From NCBI GenBank assembly GCA_963070105.1, contig OY718804.1, positions 3,078,817 to 3,142,816 of the forward strand: a stretch of 64,000 bases of DNA, in the 5' to 3' direction. The stretch comes from Litomosoides sigmodontis (taxonomy: Eukaryota > Nematoda > Chromadorea > Rhabditida > Onchocercidae). A model generated the notes under the pieces. That model saw only the letters and a program-made list of their open reading frames with translations. It was not told where the DNA came from and ran no database searches. Positions 44,042 to 57,279 of the stretch are shown here, in pieces (the first letter of the stretch is position 1; every line of letters begins with the position of its first letter). The translations under genes and the position numbers were made by a program.

Positions 44042-47000
44042 ATGTCACCTAAACACTTAACTGCCGCAACAAAAATGAAACCCGAAATTGATGCCGAGAA
44101 ACTATTGCATCAATTTGGAAAGTATGGTCAGTATCAGGTAATTGTAATTAGCATATTATTAATTAGTGCTAAATGTATGTAATCTAAATTGCTAATGTGT
44201 AATTGCTTAGATGCGCACGTGTCTGCTACTCATGGTACCTGCTTTTTTAAGTATGGTCGGTATCGGGTAATTGTAATTAGCATATTATTAATTAGTGCTA
44301 AATGTATCTAATCTAAATTGCTAATGTGTAATTGCTTAGATGCGCACCTGTCTACTACTTATGGTACCTGCTTTTTTCTACTCCTCACAGATGTTCGTCA
44401 TGGGTTTCATCACTCAATCGCCACCATTTCAATGTGTCATTAGCAATCAATCTAATTCATCAAGTTTTTCTGCAAGTCTTACGCTATCATTTTCTTAGCA
44501 TCAATCGCTATAATTATAATAAGCAATTTTTCATTTAATTTTCAATTTTTCAACTTTTGAATTATGAAGTTGTATCAGTGAGAGTGGAATAATTTGCGGC
44601 AAGCAATTAAACGATATTAAATTGACAAGCAAGAAAGTTCTTATCGTGAAATTCATCAGGTACTTGATAATTGCCATGTGCTAGAACTAAGCACCAACAA
44701 AACAGTCCAATGCTTGGCGCTAGCTAATTCAACATTTCTATTTGATGAGGCGGTGCCATTTTCCACGCTAAATTCCGAGGTTACTTCTTTTTTTTTTGTT
44801 GTTTAAAAGAAAAAAAAATATGATATAATCGATGGAATAGCCTGTCTCGTCGAATTATTAGTTAGTTTGGTAAATCCACCCAAAACGTATGTAGCATTTC
44901 ATAGAAATTTTTGCAATTTTAAATTTTTTTTTAATTTTTGCAATTTTTTTGCAAAATTTTAATTTTAAACTAAAAAAAAGAATTTTTCTAACAATTTCAA
45001 TTATACATTATGTGTTTTTGTTAAAATTAAAAAGGAAAGAACAAAAAGTTCTTTTTGAGCAATTTCTCGAAATCATACATTAAGCTTCTCTCTTGAGATG
45101 ATAGTAATGAAATGATTAGATGTTTTTCTTTAAAAAAAAAAAAAAAAAAAAAAATTCATTTTTTTCAGTTCAATTTTGTGTGCGACAAAAAGCATTGGGC
45201 AGAGCATGGATCATCGTTGTTTATGTTTGGTAAGGGTGGTAATTGGTACCAATGCATTTAAGGATTTAAATTTTTGAAATTCTCATTGATAGGCTTGCAT
45301 GTATTTAGGAGGATTGCTAACACCGGTGATCACCCAGCTGTCCGATCTCTATGGTCGAAGGAAGCTAATATTGCTATCACTATGGGTTGCTAGCATTGCT
45401 GCTAATATCTGTCCAATAGCACCAACGGCTATTGTATTTTTGATTTGTCGTTTCATACTTGGCGTCGCAATTATGGTGCATTTTTTGCATTGAAATTCAT
45501 TTTACTCATAACACGTGACCGTTAAAGAAGTAATTGAAATAATTAAAAAGTGGAAAAAGGCGATGTTAAATATTGTTTAGCTTAAGTTTTGTGTAATTGT
45601 AGCAAAAATTGATGTAAAGACGAAGCCTAAGAAAGAGTTGTGGGAAAATATGGATGGAAAAATGAGCGGAAAGGCGAAATGGCGCAAATGCCCTCAATGC
45701 AAATATTTTAAAATAATTTTTTGTTTTGCTCTACACTTTACTATTTTTTACTCTTACTTTACTTTTACTTTTATTTTACTTTTATTTAACTTTACTTTAC
45801 ACACTTTACTTTTGCTTTACTTTCGCTTTCCTTTACTTTACATTACTTTACTTTACTTTACTTTTACTTTACTTTACTTTACTTTACTTTACTTTACTTT
45901 ACTTTACTTTACTTTACTTTACTTTACTTTACTTTACTTTACTTTACTTTACTTTACTTTACATTACTTTACTTTACTTTACTTTACTTTACTTTACTTT
46001 ACTTTACTTTACTTTACTTTACTTTACTTTACTTTACTTTACATTACTTTACTTTACTTTACACTACTTTACTTTACATTACTTTACTTTACATTACTTT
46101 ACTTTACTTTACTTTACTTTACTTTACTTTACTTTACTTTACTTTACTTTACTTTACTTTACTTTACTTTACTTTACTTTACTTTACTTTACTTTACATT
46201 ACTTTACTTTACTTTACATTACTTTACTTTACATTACTTTACTTTACATTACCTTACTTTACTTTACTTTACTTTACTTTACTTTACTTTACTTTACTTT
46301 ACTTTACTTTACTTTACTTTACTTTACTTTACTTTACTTTACTTTACTTTACTTTACTTTACTTTTACTTTACTTTACTTTACTTTACTTTACTTTACTT
46401 TGATTTGCTCTACTTTGATTTACTTTGTTTTAATTCGCTTTACTTTGCTTTTACTTTAGCTTAATTTTACTTATGCTACTTTTAATTTATCTTACTTCGC
46501 TTTGCTTACTAGAGGGCAAAAAGGCACAGAATTTCAGGCTGTTTATGGCATAATGTGGATAATGTGTTGTGAGTCGGTGGCTGTGGAATTTAGATCGTTA
46601 ATTCCGGTCGTATACACTTTTGCGTGGGTGGCGGGAATTATTCTCGTTGGTGTTCTGAGGATTTGGATACTAAATTGGCGATGGCTTTATTTCGCGATCT
46701 CTATTCCAAGTGTCCTTAGCATCTTATATTACTGGTTTGCTTCACCTAACCTTTATCGTTGGTAGATTAGCGTACAAATGTCAGAATTATTAATATTTTA
46801 GCAATTTTGATTGATGCGAAATTAATTTGTTGTAATTATTAATATTTAAAGATAAAAGAGTTTTTTCCTCGCACTGAATTAGTTTCTCAATGAGTTCCGC
46901 TCAAACACTGCAATTTTTGAGGCTTTTTCTATGCTTTCTTGTGCTTGAATTATCTGATACGTAATTTATTTGTTTTGCAAAATTGTTTCAGTCATAAATG

Positions 47001-49397
47001 TAATTTCAGGTTACTGCCTGAATCACCATTTTGGTCAATTAGTCACAACAAACATCATACCATAGCAAGGTAATTTTTCTCGTTCAATTCCTTTTTTAGC
47101 TTTTGGTAATGTCCATAATTGAATTTGCTTTTTCCTTTTCCTTCCCATGAAATAGCGACGAATCAAGCAAAGTTGAAGTGAAAAGGTTAAAACATTAATG
47201 AAATTAAGAACTAGCCTTAGAGGATAAAGTTAATCCTTAAATAGCACTTTGGTATTTTTCCATCTATAATTTTTAAATTTAAAATACAGTGTGATTAATT
47301 ATTCATTCATTAAATTTAATAAGAAATAATGAATTATTTTAGATACATCAAAAATGCCTGTCGCTGCAACAATGTAGAAATTGACTTAAGCAAGTGTGAA
47401 TTAGACGTTGAACGATCAAATAAGCAACGTAAATCACGCACTCTACTGGATATTCTTTGCAACAAAGTGGCCGTTTTTCATTTATCCGTTCAGTGCTATG
47501 TGGTGTTCGTTTCATTATTTACTAATTTTTTTCACTCTAATTATTACAAAAAGTCATTTCCTATCCTTCAAATTAATAAAAAAAAAATTTTTGCATTTAT
47601 TAGTTTAGAATTTCAATGAATATAACCTATTGGGCTATGGCATTATTGAGTACAACACTAAGTGACGATAGCTTTACTGGCTATTTCCTGTCTGGTTTTA
47701 TTGAATTACCTGGCGGTTTGCTAGCTGTACTATTATTGCTTAAATTTGGACGACGTATTGTTACTGTATGGTCATTCTCGATGCAATGTATATTACTTAC
47801 ATTAGCTATAAACTTTCCAGGTACCGCTTTGTACCTCGTTTGTCTACCGCTCCTCTTCTCAGGTAATTCACTAATATATCAAATGTAATTGCTATAGGTA
47901 CTGGAATTATACAAACAACAATTGCTGTAGCAGCTAAATTTTTCAACAGTTTTATTTGGGTTGCGCAACCGTTAATGCTTGCGGAAATGAGTCCAACAAC
48001 AGTACGAAATATATTCTACGGGACGGTACAATTCTTTGGTGGTTTTGGTGCTATCGTTGCACCTTACTTGCCGTTACTTGTAAGTTTAGCAGGCGAACAA
48101 TCCTTTGTTATCTAAAAATTTTACTAATAAAACTTGCACAGAAGGAGGTTAAGAGAAAGAAGGTTAGGAGGAAGAGGTGGTAATAAAGTCTTGAAAAACA
48201 AAATTTCTTCCTCATTACTCAAATTTAAATCAATTAATTTACCAAATAAAATTCTTCTTTCAATCTTATCCTACCTATTTCTTCAATCCATTGTTTAAGA
48301 TATAGCAAACAGATTAATTAATTTAACTGAGAAGCAATTATCAATCAATTTTGCTCTTTTCAATTATCGTCATTTGCATTTATTGCTACAACAAACTTCT
48401 TGGGATCAAAACTCTCCAATTGCTCCTCTCTCATTTAATTTTCCATTGTTAAATTTTTTTTTTGTTCTATTTTATTCTTCTCTCCTCTGAAATAACTTCC
48501 TCGTTTTTTTCACGGACAGATGGCGAACTTTTCTTGCTGAATAGATGGGCAACCTTCTAAGTGTTGTGAGGAATGTTTTTTTTTTTCACTCTTTTATCGC
48601 ATTACTTTCAATGTTGCAGAAAAGTATTAGTCCAATAGCGCCACAGGTGACCGTAGCGATAGTTTCCCTTACGGCAGCAATTGTTCTACTCACAGCGCCT
48701 GAGACAAAGGATCGTCCGATGCCAGAAGATGTGAACGATTTCGATCCAGGATGCTTCTTACAACTATTCCGATGTGGAAAACAAAGGAAGCAAAATGATC
48801 TCACCACACAACAGGTTAATCTATCGCTGTTTCCTCTCTTTAATTTAAAAATTTCAATCTTCTCCATCTTTTTCTGTTAAAATTGGACAATCGTTTTTAT
48901 GAGTGACGCCGAAATTACGGTTGGAAAAGTGTTCGTAATAGTCAAAAAGGTCATTCTCGCTAGGAATCGAAAGCATCGCAAGCAATTGTCAAACTTACGT
49001 AACTGTAGTAGTACTAATTTTACTCATAGCACTGAAATAAAAGATTCAAATCCATAATACTTCTGCTATCCACAAAAAAAATACCTCGTAATTTTGACCT
49101 CTAAAAAGAGGACAATGATTTCTGCGTACGTTTGTTTTTTTTTTAATAAAAGATAATTTTTTTTTAATATTTTTTTTAATTTTAATAATAAAATAGATGA
49201 TCAATTCATCGAACAACCAACTGCTTTTTAATATTTTCCATTTATACATTTTTAAGAGCATTTTTCGAAAAAAATTTTAAATTTTAAATTCTGTTACTTC
49301 AAATATTACTACGTTCGGGTTTGCAAAGCAATACTCTTCCAAGTTTTCTTGCACTCAATTAATGTTTTCATAGGTGGAGCGGCTTGAGATCAATTGA
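44042..49397 (+). CDS. SLC22-like organic cation transporter (MFS), 12 exons
   Basis: Predicted plasma-membrane polyspecific transporter of organic cations, major facilitator superfamily. Exons: 44042-44137, 44340-44435, 44660-44779, 45169-45229, 45309-45475, 46538-46734, 47010-47069, 47343-47504, 47609-47862, 47898-48079, 48620-48814, 49374-49397; 1614 bp in phase, 537 aa, a normal length. Evidence: N-terminal LLHQFGKYGQYQ, a first membrane helix, a large cysteine-bearing extracellular loop (exon 3), NFVCDKKHW, the MFS motif LSDLYGRRK between helices 2 and 3, LLPESPFWSISH after helix 6, KFGRR in the second half, AEMSPTTVRN, and a late TAPETKDRPMPEDV, all typical of SLC22. Exon 2's donor (TGT|GTCATT), exon 5's acceptor and exon 8's donor are the least certain. 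The junction of exons 1 and 2 carries a 129-bp t
andem duplication, and the intron before exon 6 holds a pentanucleotide satellite. Confidence 0.88.
44120..44377 (+). repeat. Tandem duplication of 129 bp across transporter intron 1
   Basis: Unit 1 (44120-44248) and unit 2 (44249-44377) differ at only six positions by eye. Each unit holds the end of exon 1 with its donor, the whole of intron 1, the acceptor and the first 13 codons of exon 2. Only the first donor and the second acceptor give a continuous transporter frame. Confidence 0.95.
45837..46404. repeat. (ACTTT)n pentanucleotide satellite in a transporter intron
   Basis: About 570 bp of ACTTT units, with scattered ACATT variants and degenerate flanks from about 45728 to 46500. 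It lies in the intron between transporter exons 5 and 6 (45476-46537). A 5-bp unit without stop codons in several frames gives 225- and 273-codon spurious open frames rich in Phe, Thr, Leu and Tyr. Confidence 0.97.
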
Positions 49398-49399
49398 AC

Positions 49400-51190
49400 A
49401 AATGCAACTTTCAAAATGGGAATGAAATTGATGCAATGAAGTCAAATACACTTTTATACGATTCAATAATACCTCATAATTTACGGCTATTGAAATTTGT
49501 CAGGCCTGTCAGCAGTCTGTTCATACTTCCACTGCTTTTTATGCTTTTGCCTTCTTCCACTCGAAACTATTCACTATTTCTATTTCTATTTCTACAAGCC
49601 AAAAATCTCATATAAAGTAAGTATAGCAATTAAAGAGAAAAGTTATAATTAAGAAATAAATATTTTCAAAACATTTTTACAACAAATCTTTGAATTTAAC
49701 TTTCAATTTCACGTGTTTGTATATCGATTATTTTTGATAATTTTATCAAATTTGCTCCAAATAGCTCTCTCAGTTAGGCTTCAATTAGCTTTTTATTTCG
49801 ATGTGCATTGTCGTTTGTCACATATTGATCTTTTGAGTACAGTACCTGGGGGACTTACGACTACAGTACCCGAGAGAGAGAGAGTTGTGAAAGAAATTGG
49901 TGTTAATGACAGGAACTTTGGACAGCAAACTTAAGGGAAAAGGGAAGTCCTTAATCATTATTAACTCATGTCACCAACTAAAATTCGATGTGTTATTAAG
50001 CAATAAATGCAAGAAGTTCAAATATATACAGTATTCTATTGCTGTACATGTATAGTACATTATTACCGTATGTATGCGGTATACCATCACCTTAAATTCT
50101 TTCCATATGTTTACCAGAGCGTTCCAATATCAATCTAATATCTGATTGAAATGCTATGCCAACATTTAGTTACTCAAGTCACCAACTAAAATAGGCATAA
50201 CAACAAAAAAAAATCATAAAAATACCATACGCAATACAAAATTATAAACCCGAAAATGCACTTCTGAAAAACAAACATCCACTAAGACTAAATAATTCAA
50301 AATGAATAACTGTAAATGACGAGGAATCATTTTAGTTTGGTTTCAATTTCAATTAAAATCCACTTTCAACACGAAATATATCCCTTATTTTTATGATTAA
50401 ATCATAAGATTACTTTTTTGTATAACTACAATTTAACTGAATTTGTAGTTGGAAATTTTTTTTCAATTAATATTTGTCCATTTTATAGCTTTCTTCATTT
50501 GCATTATTTCAGTTAAATTTTTGCATATTACTGTCATAGTAACAGAATGAAATGAAATCCTTTTGCAAAACGTTAAATGATTGCTAGAATTTCAAAAGCA
50601 TGGAAGCTTTATTCAAACCTTTCCTAGTTGTGATAATAAAATGTCCCTGTTTACTCTACCACCTGCATAGACAATATTATTGTATTACAATATTATGATT
50701 ATCACTGCTGTAATATTCATCGACATCTTCATTCTCCTACAGCTTCATCATTCAATCAAAATTTACTCATTTTCAGACATTACCTTTCTCATAAATAGTT
50801 TTATAAGAATTTTCCATTAACGTATGTCTGACCGAAAAACACTTTAATCTTTACAATATTTTATTCGCCTTTTTTTTAAATTAAAAGAAAAATGCTTCTG
50901 AACTGTTTTAGGTTTTAATGAGAGGAAAAGATTATTGTCCACCTAAATGGGTAATAATAAATTTTATAAAGCGAATTTGGATCCTGCAATTTAAAATTTA
51001 ATGTTGCTGCAATTGGTAGATAACTCATTGCAGCACATATTACCGTCGATTTGATGACAATGATAAGATTTGAAATTGTAAGAAGGAAATTTTTGTTTGA
51101 AATATATGGTTAATAATATGGATGATTTCATGAACGATTTAAGTAATTCTCAAAGTTATGAATGCTTCAGGAACATATTTTACATTTCAC
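49400..51190. other. Intergenic AT-rich spacer
   Basis: Nothing firm. A 28-codon protein-like stretch on the plus strand at about 49845-49934 (ends NDRNFGQQT then stop) has no partner exons and includes a short GA tract, so I do not call it. Confidence 0.5.
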
Positions 51191-51200
51191 ACGTATCACT

Positions 51201-51708
51201 TTAAATTATACAAAATGTTGAATTGTACGTGTCATTCAATTGCAAAAATTTCATCTGTAAATGATGTTGACGTCTGTCACGGCGGTGTTTCGCCCATCGA
51301 TCTATTTCTGCCAAGGTCAGTGTGACAACAAATGAATGAACGATTGTGTGCGCGGAATGAATTTTGCTATATTTATTGAAATTGGTCAACTGGCGATTGA
51401 TACAATTTCAACATCATTCTCCTTCCAGGTGGAACCTCGGCCACGATGTTAGCAGTGCTATCGTTTGAAATCAATCGATACTCTGTGCCGTTTCATTTTT
51501 CCGTTTCACCCCATTTAACTTTAACTATCTTGCTGCTCTAATCGGAAAATTCTGGTTTGCTCTACTCTTATTGCACAGCCACTAGCATATTTCACATTCA
51601 CTGATGAACTAGGTCACAGCACAAAATTTTTTCTCTTTCTCTCTCTCTTTTTCTCTTCCTCTCTCTCTCCCTCTCTCTGAATGTATTCAACATTCATTGT
51701 TCATACAA

Positions 51709-51760
<52 letters not shown>

Positions 51761-52626
51761 TCTTATGGAGTAGATGACAAGAGATCACCTCTTGAAATTT
51801 TTGGAGAAAATTTAGACTTTGGTGCAAAAATAGATCTCAAAATATTTTTTTATTTTAGAACTACAATTAGCATAGAAAATAAGTAGTGAATTTAATATAG
51901 TATAATTAGAATATGTTGATTTTAAAAAATTTTATGATAATTTTGATCATGCTACCAAATTGATTGAATAATATACATTCAAAGATATGAGGGATAGCTT
52001 TAAAAGATTTTTGAAATTTCAACAATATGTTTTTTGCATGCTATGCAAATTAGTAGTAGTAGTAGTAGTGGTAATGATAACTGATAGTGAAGAGGTATGT
52101 ATCGTTTCCTTGATTTTTTAGGTGTTTCATCGTAAGGCTGGTTTGCTCACATTTTTCTTTCTCATCGTGATAGGAGGAGAAGGAGGAGGAATCAGGGCGA
52201 AATTTCCATTTCTTCTTCATTGTCTGGTAATTTCTTGTCTATTTAATCTTTAAAAAAAAAATCTTTTTTTTGCCTATTTACATCGCTGACATTTTCTCAT
52301 CAAAAATTTTAGCAATTTAAACAACAGAAAAAAAAACCTTTTTCTCATGCAATCGAAATAATTAATCATTTAATGATTTCATGAAATTTCTCATCTCTCA
52401 CTAGCATATTTTTTCCATTAGAATTTTAATTTCATCTTGCTAATATACTTGAGTTCCACAAATTTATACTTTAGACTTCCTACTAATTGCATTAATTACT
52501 AGCAGACTGTCCAAGATGATCGATTTGGAAGTGAAAGTTAGAGGATATGATCTGTTAAATAGTAGCAATGATCAATTTGTGTAAAGTGAAATTAGAAGAA
52601 AAATGCGCTATTTACAAGTACCACAC

Positions 52627-52675
<49 letters not shown>

Positions 52676-55215
52676 ATACATACACATACATATACATACA
52701 CACACAATCAATTTTCGTTTCAAACGATAAACCATAAAGAAGAAATAAAAGGGAGAAATGCAGCATTATGAGAAAATTTCTTGTTCCATGGTTGATGGGT
52801 ATGTATGGAAGGCACTAAACTAACTAACTAATTAATTAATTCACTGCAAAATTTAGGAATGAAAATGAATTGTTGTAACGCATCGAAAAACAACATTTTT
52901 CTCGTTTGTTTCTTTCAAATGATCAATTTCTATTTTTATCTTTCATTCAATGATCACAGAGTTGTGCTGTTTTCTTTCCCCTTCTCCTTTTTTTGTTGTT
53001 TACCGTTGATAAACTTTTTGTGTAATTTTGAATAGAAATATTTTTTTTCATTTTAAAATTTTGAAAATTTCCCAGCTTATATCATGTACTCGTCCTCATT
53101 GACTAGTTAATATTGTGAGACTAGAACTAGGTAATAAACTGTTTGAAAGTTTCATTTTAAATTTTTAATAAATAAATGCTTAAATTGTTTGCGTAGGTAA
53201 GCAGAGGAGGAGAAAAAACAACAATTTCGTTGTTCATGTAGTTTGCAGAGAGAGAGAGAGAGAGAGAGAAGTTACATTTCATAAAAATCATCTTTCTTGT
53301 CTTCTATAGAGTTAAACAAAAGTGGACGAAATTAAAATGAATGAATTATTCAACTTCGAGTTGTGAGCTTTTTTTCGCTACAAAAATTAACTTTTTTCAA
53401 TTTCCTTGATTCTACTACTTTTTTATTTATTACTTTTATTCCTTCACATCTTCTGAATCTTCTCCTAAATGCTCGTCTTATGTTGGAGAAATAAAATGAG
53501 AAGTGGGTGATTTGCAAAAGTTTTCCATTTCCCGTAAATGCAAAGAAAATTCCATTTCACGTCTTACTCAATCTATCATAGTTGCTTGGATAATAGCAAA
53601 AGTTTTTAAGCCTTCCACAACTTTCTGCGAATAAAAATTAATTTAGATTAGTTAGTAAAATGGAAAATTGAAATTATTATCCTTTCGAAATTAGGGCTAA
53701 GAGTTACTAGCTAGAAGTTAATATTAATTAATGAAGCATTTATGCACTTTTTCAAAAAAAAATATTTCAAACATTTGCAGTGTCAAAAAAGCCATTTAAC
53801 TAAAGGGTTGACAAGTGTCATTTTCTTTTGTTGCATGATTAACTGACGTATTCTCGTGTGAGCGGAGAAAGTGAAAGCGACAAATGCGCTCACACTGAAG
53901 AAGCTTTTTCAGTTTACAACAAACGAGAAAGCCTATACCTCTCCTACTCTCTCACATCTATTTGTTTATCCTCCAGTCACGCCACCGTACCTCTCATTCC
54001 CCACTCCTCCATCACTTCCTCTCCTACTTCACTCACAAATACATCACCAATATGTGCCACGTCAAAATAACGTCTCCCAAAATCATTCCACGGTACTGGC
54101 AAGTCTACCACCAAAAGTAGCTAATCAATAAATAATAGGTAATCAGTGTTTGCTAATCAAACACTTCCAAATTTAGCGAATCAACCACTAACCTAAGGTT
54201 TGAGCACCGTTTGCTAAATTTTCAATCCGGAGTGGATGATAATGAAGTTAGTTTTTTTAGTTTGCAGCGATCAGTTGTGAATACGTTCTCTGAATTAAAA
54301 TGTTTGAAGTCCTCTGTTCTACATCGCAATTGCTTTCAGCAATTGTTTATATCATCATACTAAATTGATAAATTGAAAATGAAATAATTGCTGATATTGA
54401 TAATCGATCAGACGGAATGTTTTATTTATCAAGTATTTGATTTCCCACATTGTTTACTTTTGTCGATCACTTATACGCGATGTAATTCCAGTTATTTGAG
54501 TAGTAAATAGTCGAAATTTCAATCGTTATGCGACGATGTTGTAGCTGATGATTTCAGAGTAAATTTTATATTGTCTAATCGACGAAGTTGTTTCGAATGT
54601 GGCAAATGTTGCAGGATTACTTAGGTAAATGTTGTTCAGAAACAATAAACATTTTGCAAAATGCAGCAGCAAAAGTTATGCCAATGAAGTTTTCATTGAA
54701 TTACAAGTCTCATTCTCAATGTTAATTAGATGCTTCGAGTTATCAAGCAGAGAGGAGCGGTAGAGTTGAAAAGCATTGGAATGTGAACCTGAAATTAACC
54801 AATCAAAGGGTAAACAGCAAATAAGACTACGTCATTTACACTCTCACAAATTAATGCACTTCATTTTCCTGCTTACTTTCTCCAATTGAAAGATAATTTG
54901 ATTTCGAATCACCCCCCTCTGCGATAAGACAGGATTGAAATTATCGTCAGTTCAAAAAGTGAACAGCAAGCGCTAGCTCATCAACATTGTTACAAATTCA
55001 ATGCAAAAATAAATTTTCATTAAAAAAAATCACCTGAGAGAAAGATGGTGGCGATGATGATGATTTATTAAAATTTATTATCTTATCCTGCATACTGCGG
55101 TTGTTTTGATGGGAGGAATTTGTTTTTTTTTCTTGAATGAAATCATCCTGAAGTAGTGGTTACCGAGCGGGAGGGGAAATTCAGCTTTGTCATCAATTCT
55201 CAACCGTGCTGCCAT
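51201..55215 (-). CDS. Possible small four-exon gene, product unknown
   Basis: A phase-consistent chain can be read on the minus strand: 55215-55164 (ATG, begins MAARLRIDDKAEFPLPL), 54918-54877 (GGDSKSNYLSIGE), 54120-54097 (a 24-bp exon) and 51307-51201 (IDRWAKHRRDRRQHHLQMKF, ends with stop). Donors are GTAACC, GTAAGC and GTACCG; acceptors are TATCGCAG, TTGATTAG and TTGGCAG. The result is about 75 aa, basic near its C-terminus, with no recognised domain. The 5' exon has its own acceptor at 55224, so further upstream exons are possible. The micro-exon is the weakest link: an alternative in another frame (54120-53998) is also open. Treat it as a hypothesis. Confidence 0.28.
51711..51758. repeat. 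(AT)n microsatellite
   Basis: About 48 bp of perfect alternating AT. Confidence 0.95.
52626..52706. repeat. (CA)n microsatellite with ACAT variants
   Basis: A CA run of about 45 bp followed by ACATACAT-type units to about 52706. Confidence 0.95.
53977..54131 (+). other. Open, C/T-rich segment of uncertain coding strand
   Basis: On the plus strand a CTCCAG acceptor is followed by 51 open codons, Pro/Leu/Ser-rich, ending TAA next to AATAAATA. On the minus strand the same DNA is also open. Sequence bias (GA-rich on one strand) can explain both, so neither is called a gene. Confidence 0.2.
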
Positions 55216-55229
55216 CAATTTAACTAATT

Positions 55230-56060
55230 TTTATTTTAATTTATCAGTTGGACCATTTAAACAAGGAAGCAATCGAATTCTTTACTTTCTTGCAATACCA
55301 CAAGAGGCAAAGAGAGAGAGAGAGAGGAAAAGTGAAAGAAGAAAGAGAGAGTTGAAGCATGCAGCAAATATCGTTACAGTCACGTTACAGTTTTTCTTTT
55401 TCTGAACTTTCATATTGATTAAAATTTTAGATTGAAATTTTATGGAATTTTAAACATTTAATTATGTTCAAAATATTACAGGTAGTTCTGTCTTGCTTGC
55501 TATATATATTAACATATATTGGTGCTTAACTGTAACGCTCTGTTTTTTTCTTTGCCATCGAAATGCAGTAGAATTCATTCATTACATTACAATTTTATCA
55601 ATTTTATCGATGGAAAGATTAATTGCTCGAGTTGAAAGGAAAACTTTATGTGAAAAGTAAAATTATTATATGAAATGAAAGTAGGCTTGAAACGTATAGG
55701 ATTTTCTGTCATTAAAATAGATGAGCATAGATATAAGCAAATTTTTTGACCACTATTTTAATTATTTATTATTGTTATTGTTATTATTACCTATTGTCGT
55801 TATAATTATTAATTACTGTTCTTTCAATATTAATATTATTAATTATTAATATTATTAGTCATTGTAATTGTTATTAATTATTGTAATTATTAATATTATT
55901 AATTATTATTATCAACATTATTGTCACCGTCATTATTGCCATTGTGATTATTATCATTGTTATTTTATTATTGCTCTTATCACCGTCGTTGTTATTGTTA
56001 TTATTAATGCTGTTATTTTTTTTTAAATACTAACACTATTATTACTATTGTTATTAATAT
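55230..56060. other. Spacer grading into the large repeat array
   Basis: Non-coding. From about 55750 the sequence is already dominated by degenerate TTA/ATT/GTT triplets, which look like an eroded edge of the array that follows. Confidence 0.6.
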
Positions 56061-56064
56061 TATT

Positions 56065-57277
<1,213 letters not shown>

Positions 57278-57279
57278 TC

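Noticed and set aside
45638..46459. Open frames of 225 and 273 codons rich in Phe, Thr, Leu and Tyr
   Set aside because: These are artefacts of the ACTTT pentanucleotide array in a transporter intron. The transporter frame skips them.
49713..49934. 73-codon plus-strand frame after the transporter
   Set aside because: Hydrophobic start but no family, no trans-splice or poly(A) context, and a GA tract inside it. Probably chance.
51428..51452. Possible alternative last exon of the transporter (begins GTGGAACC after CCTTCCAG)
   Set aside because: It mirrors the real last exon (GTGGAGCG at 49374) in phase, but it is 2 kb further on, only seven codons long, and has no other support.
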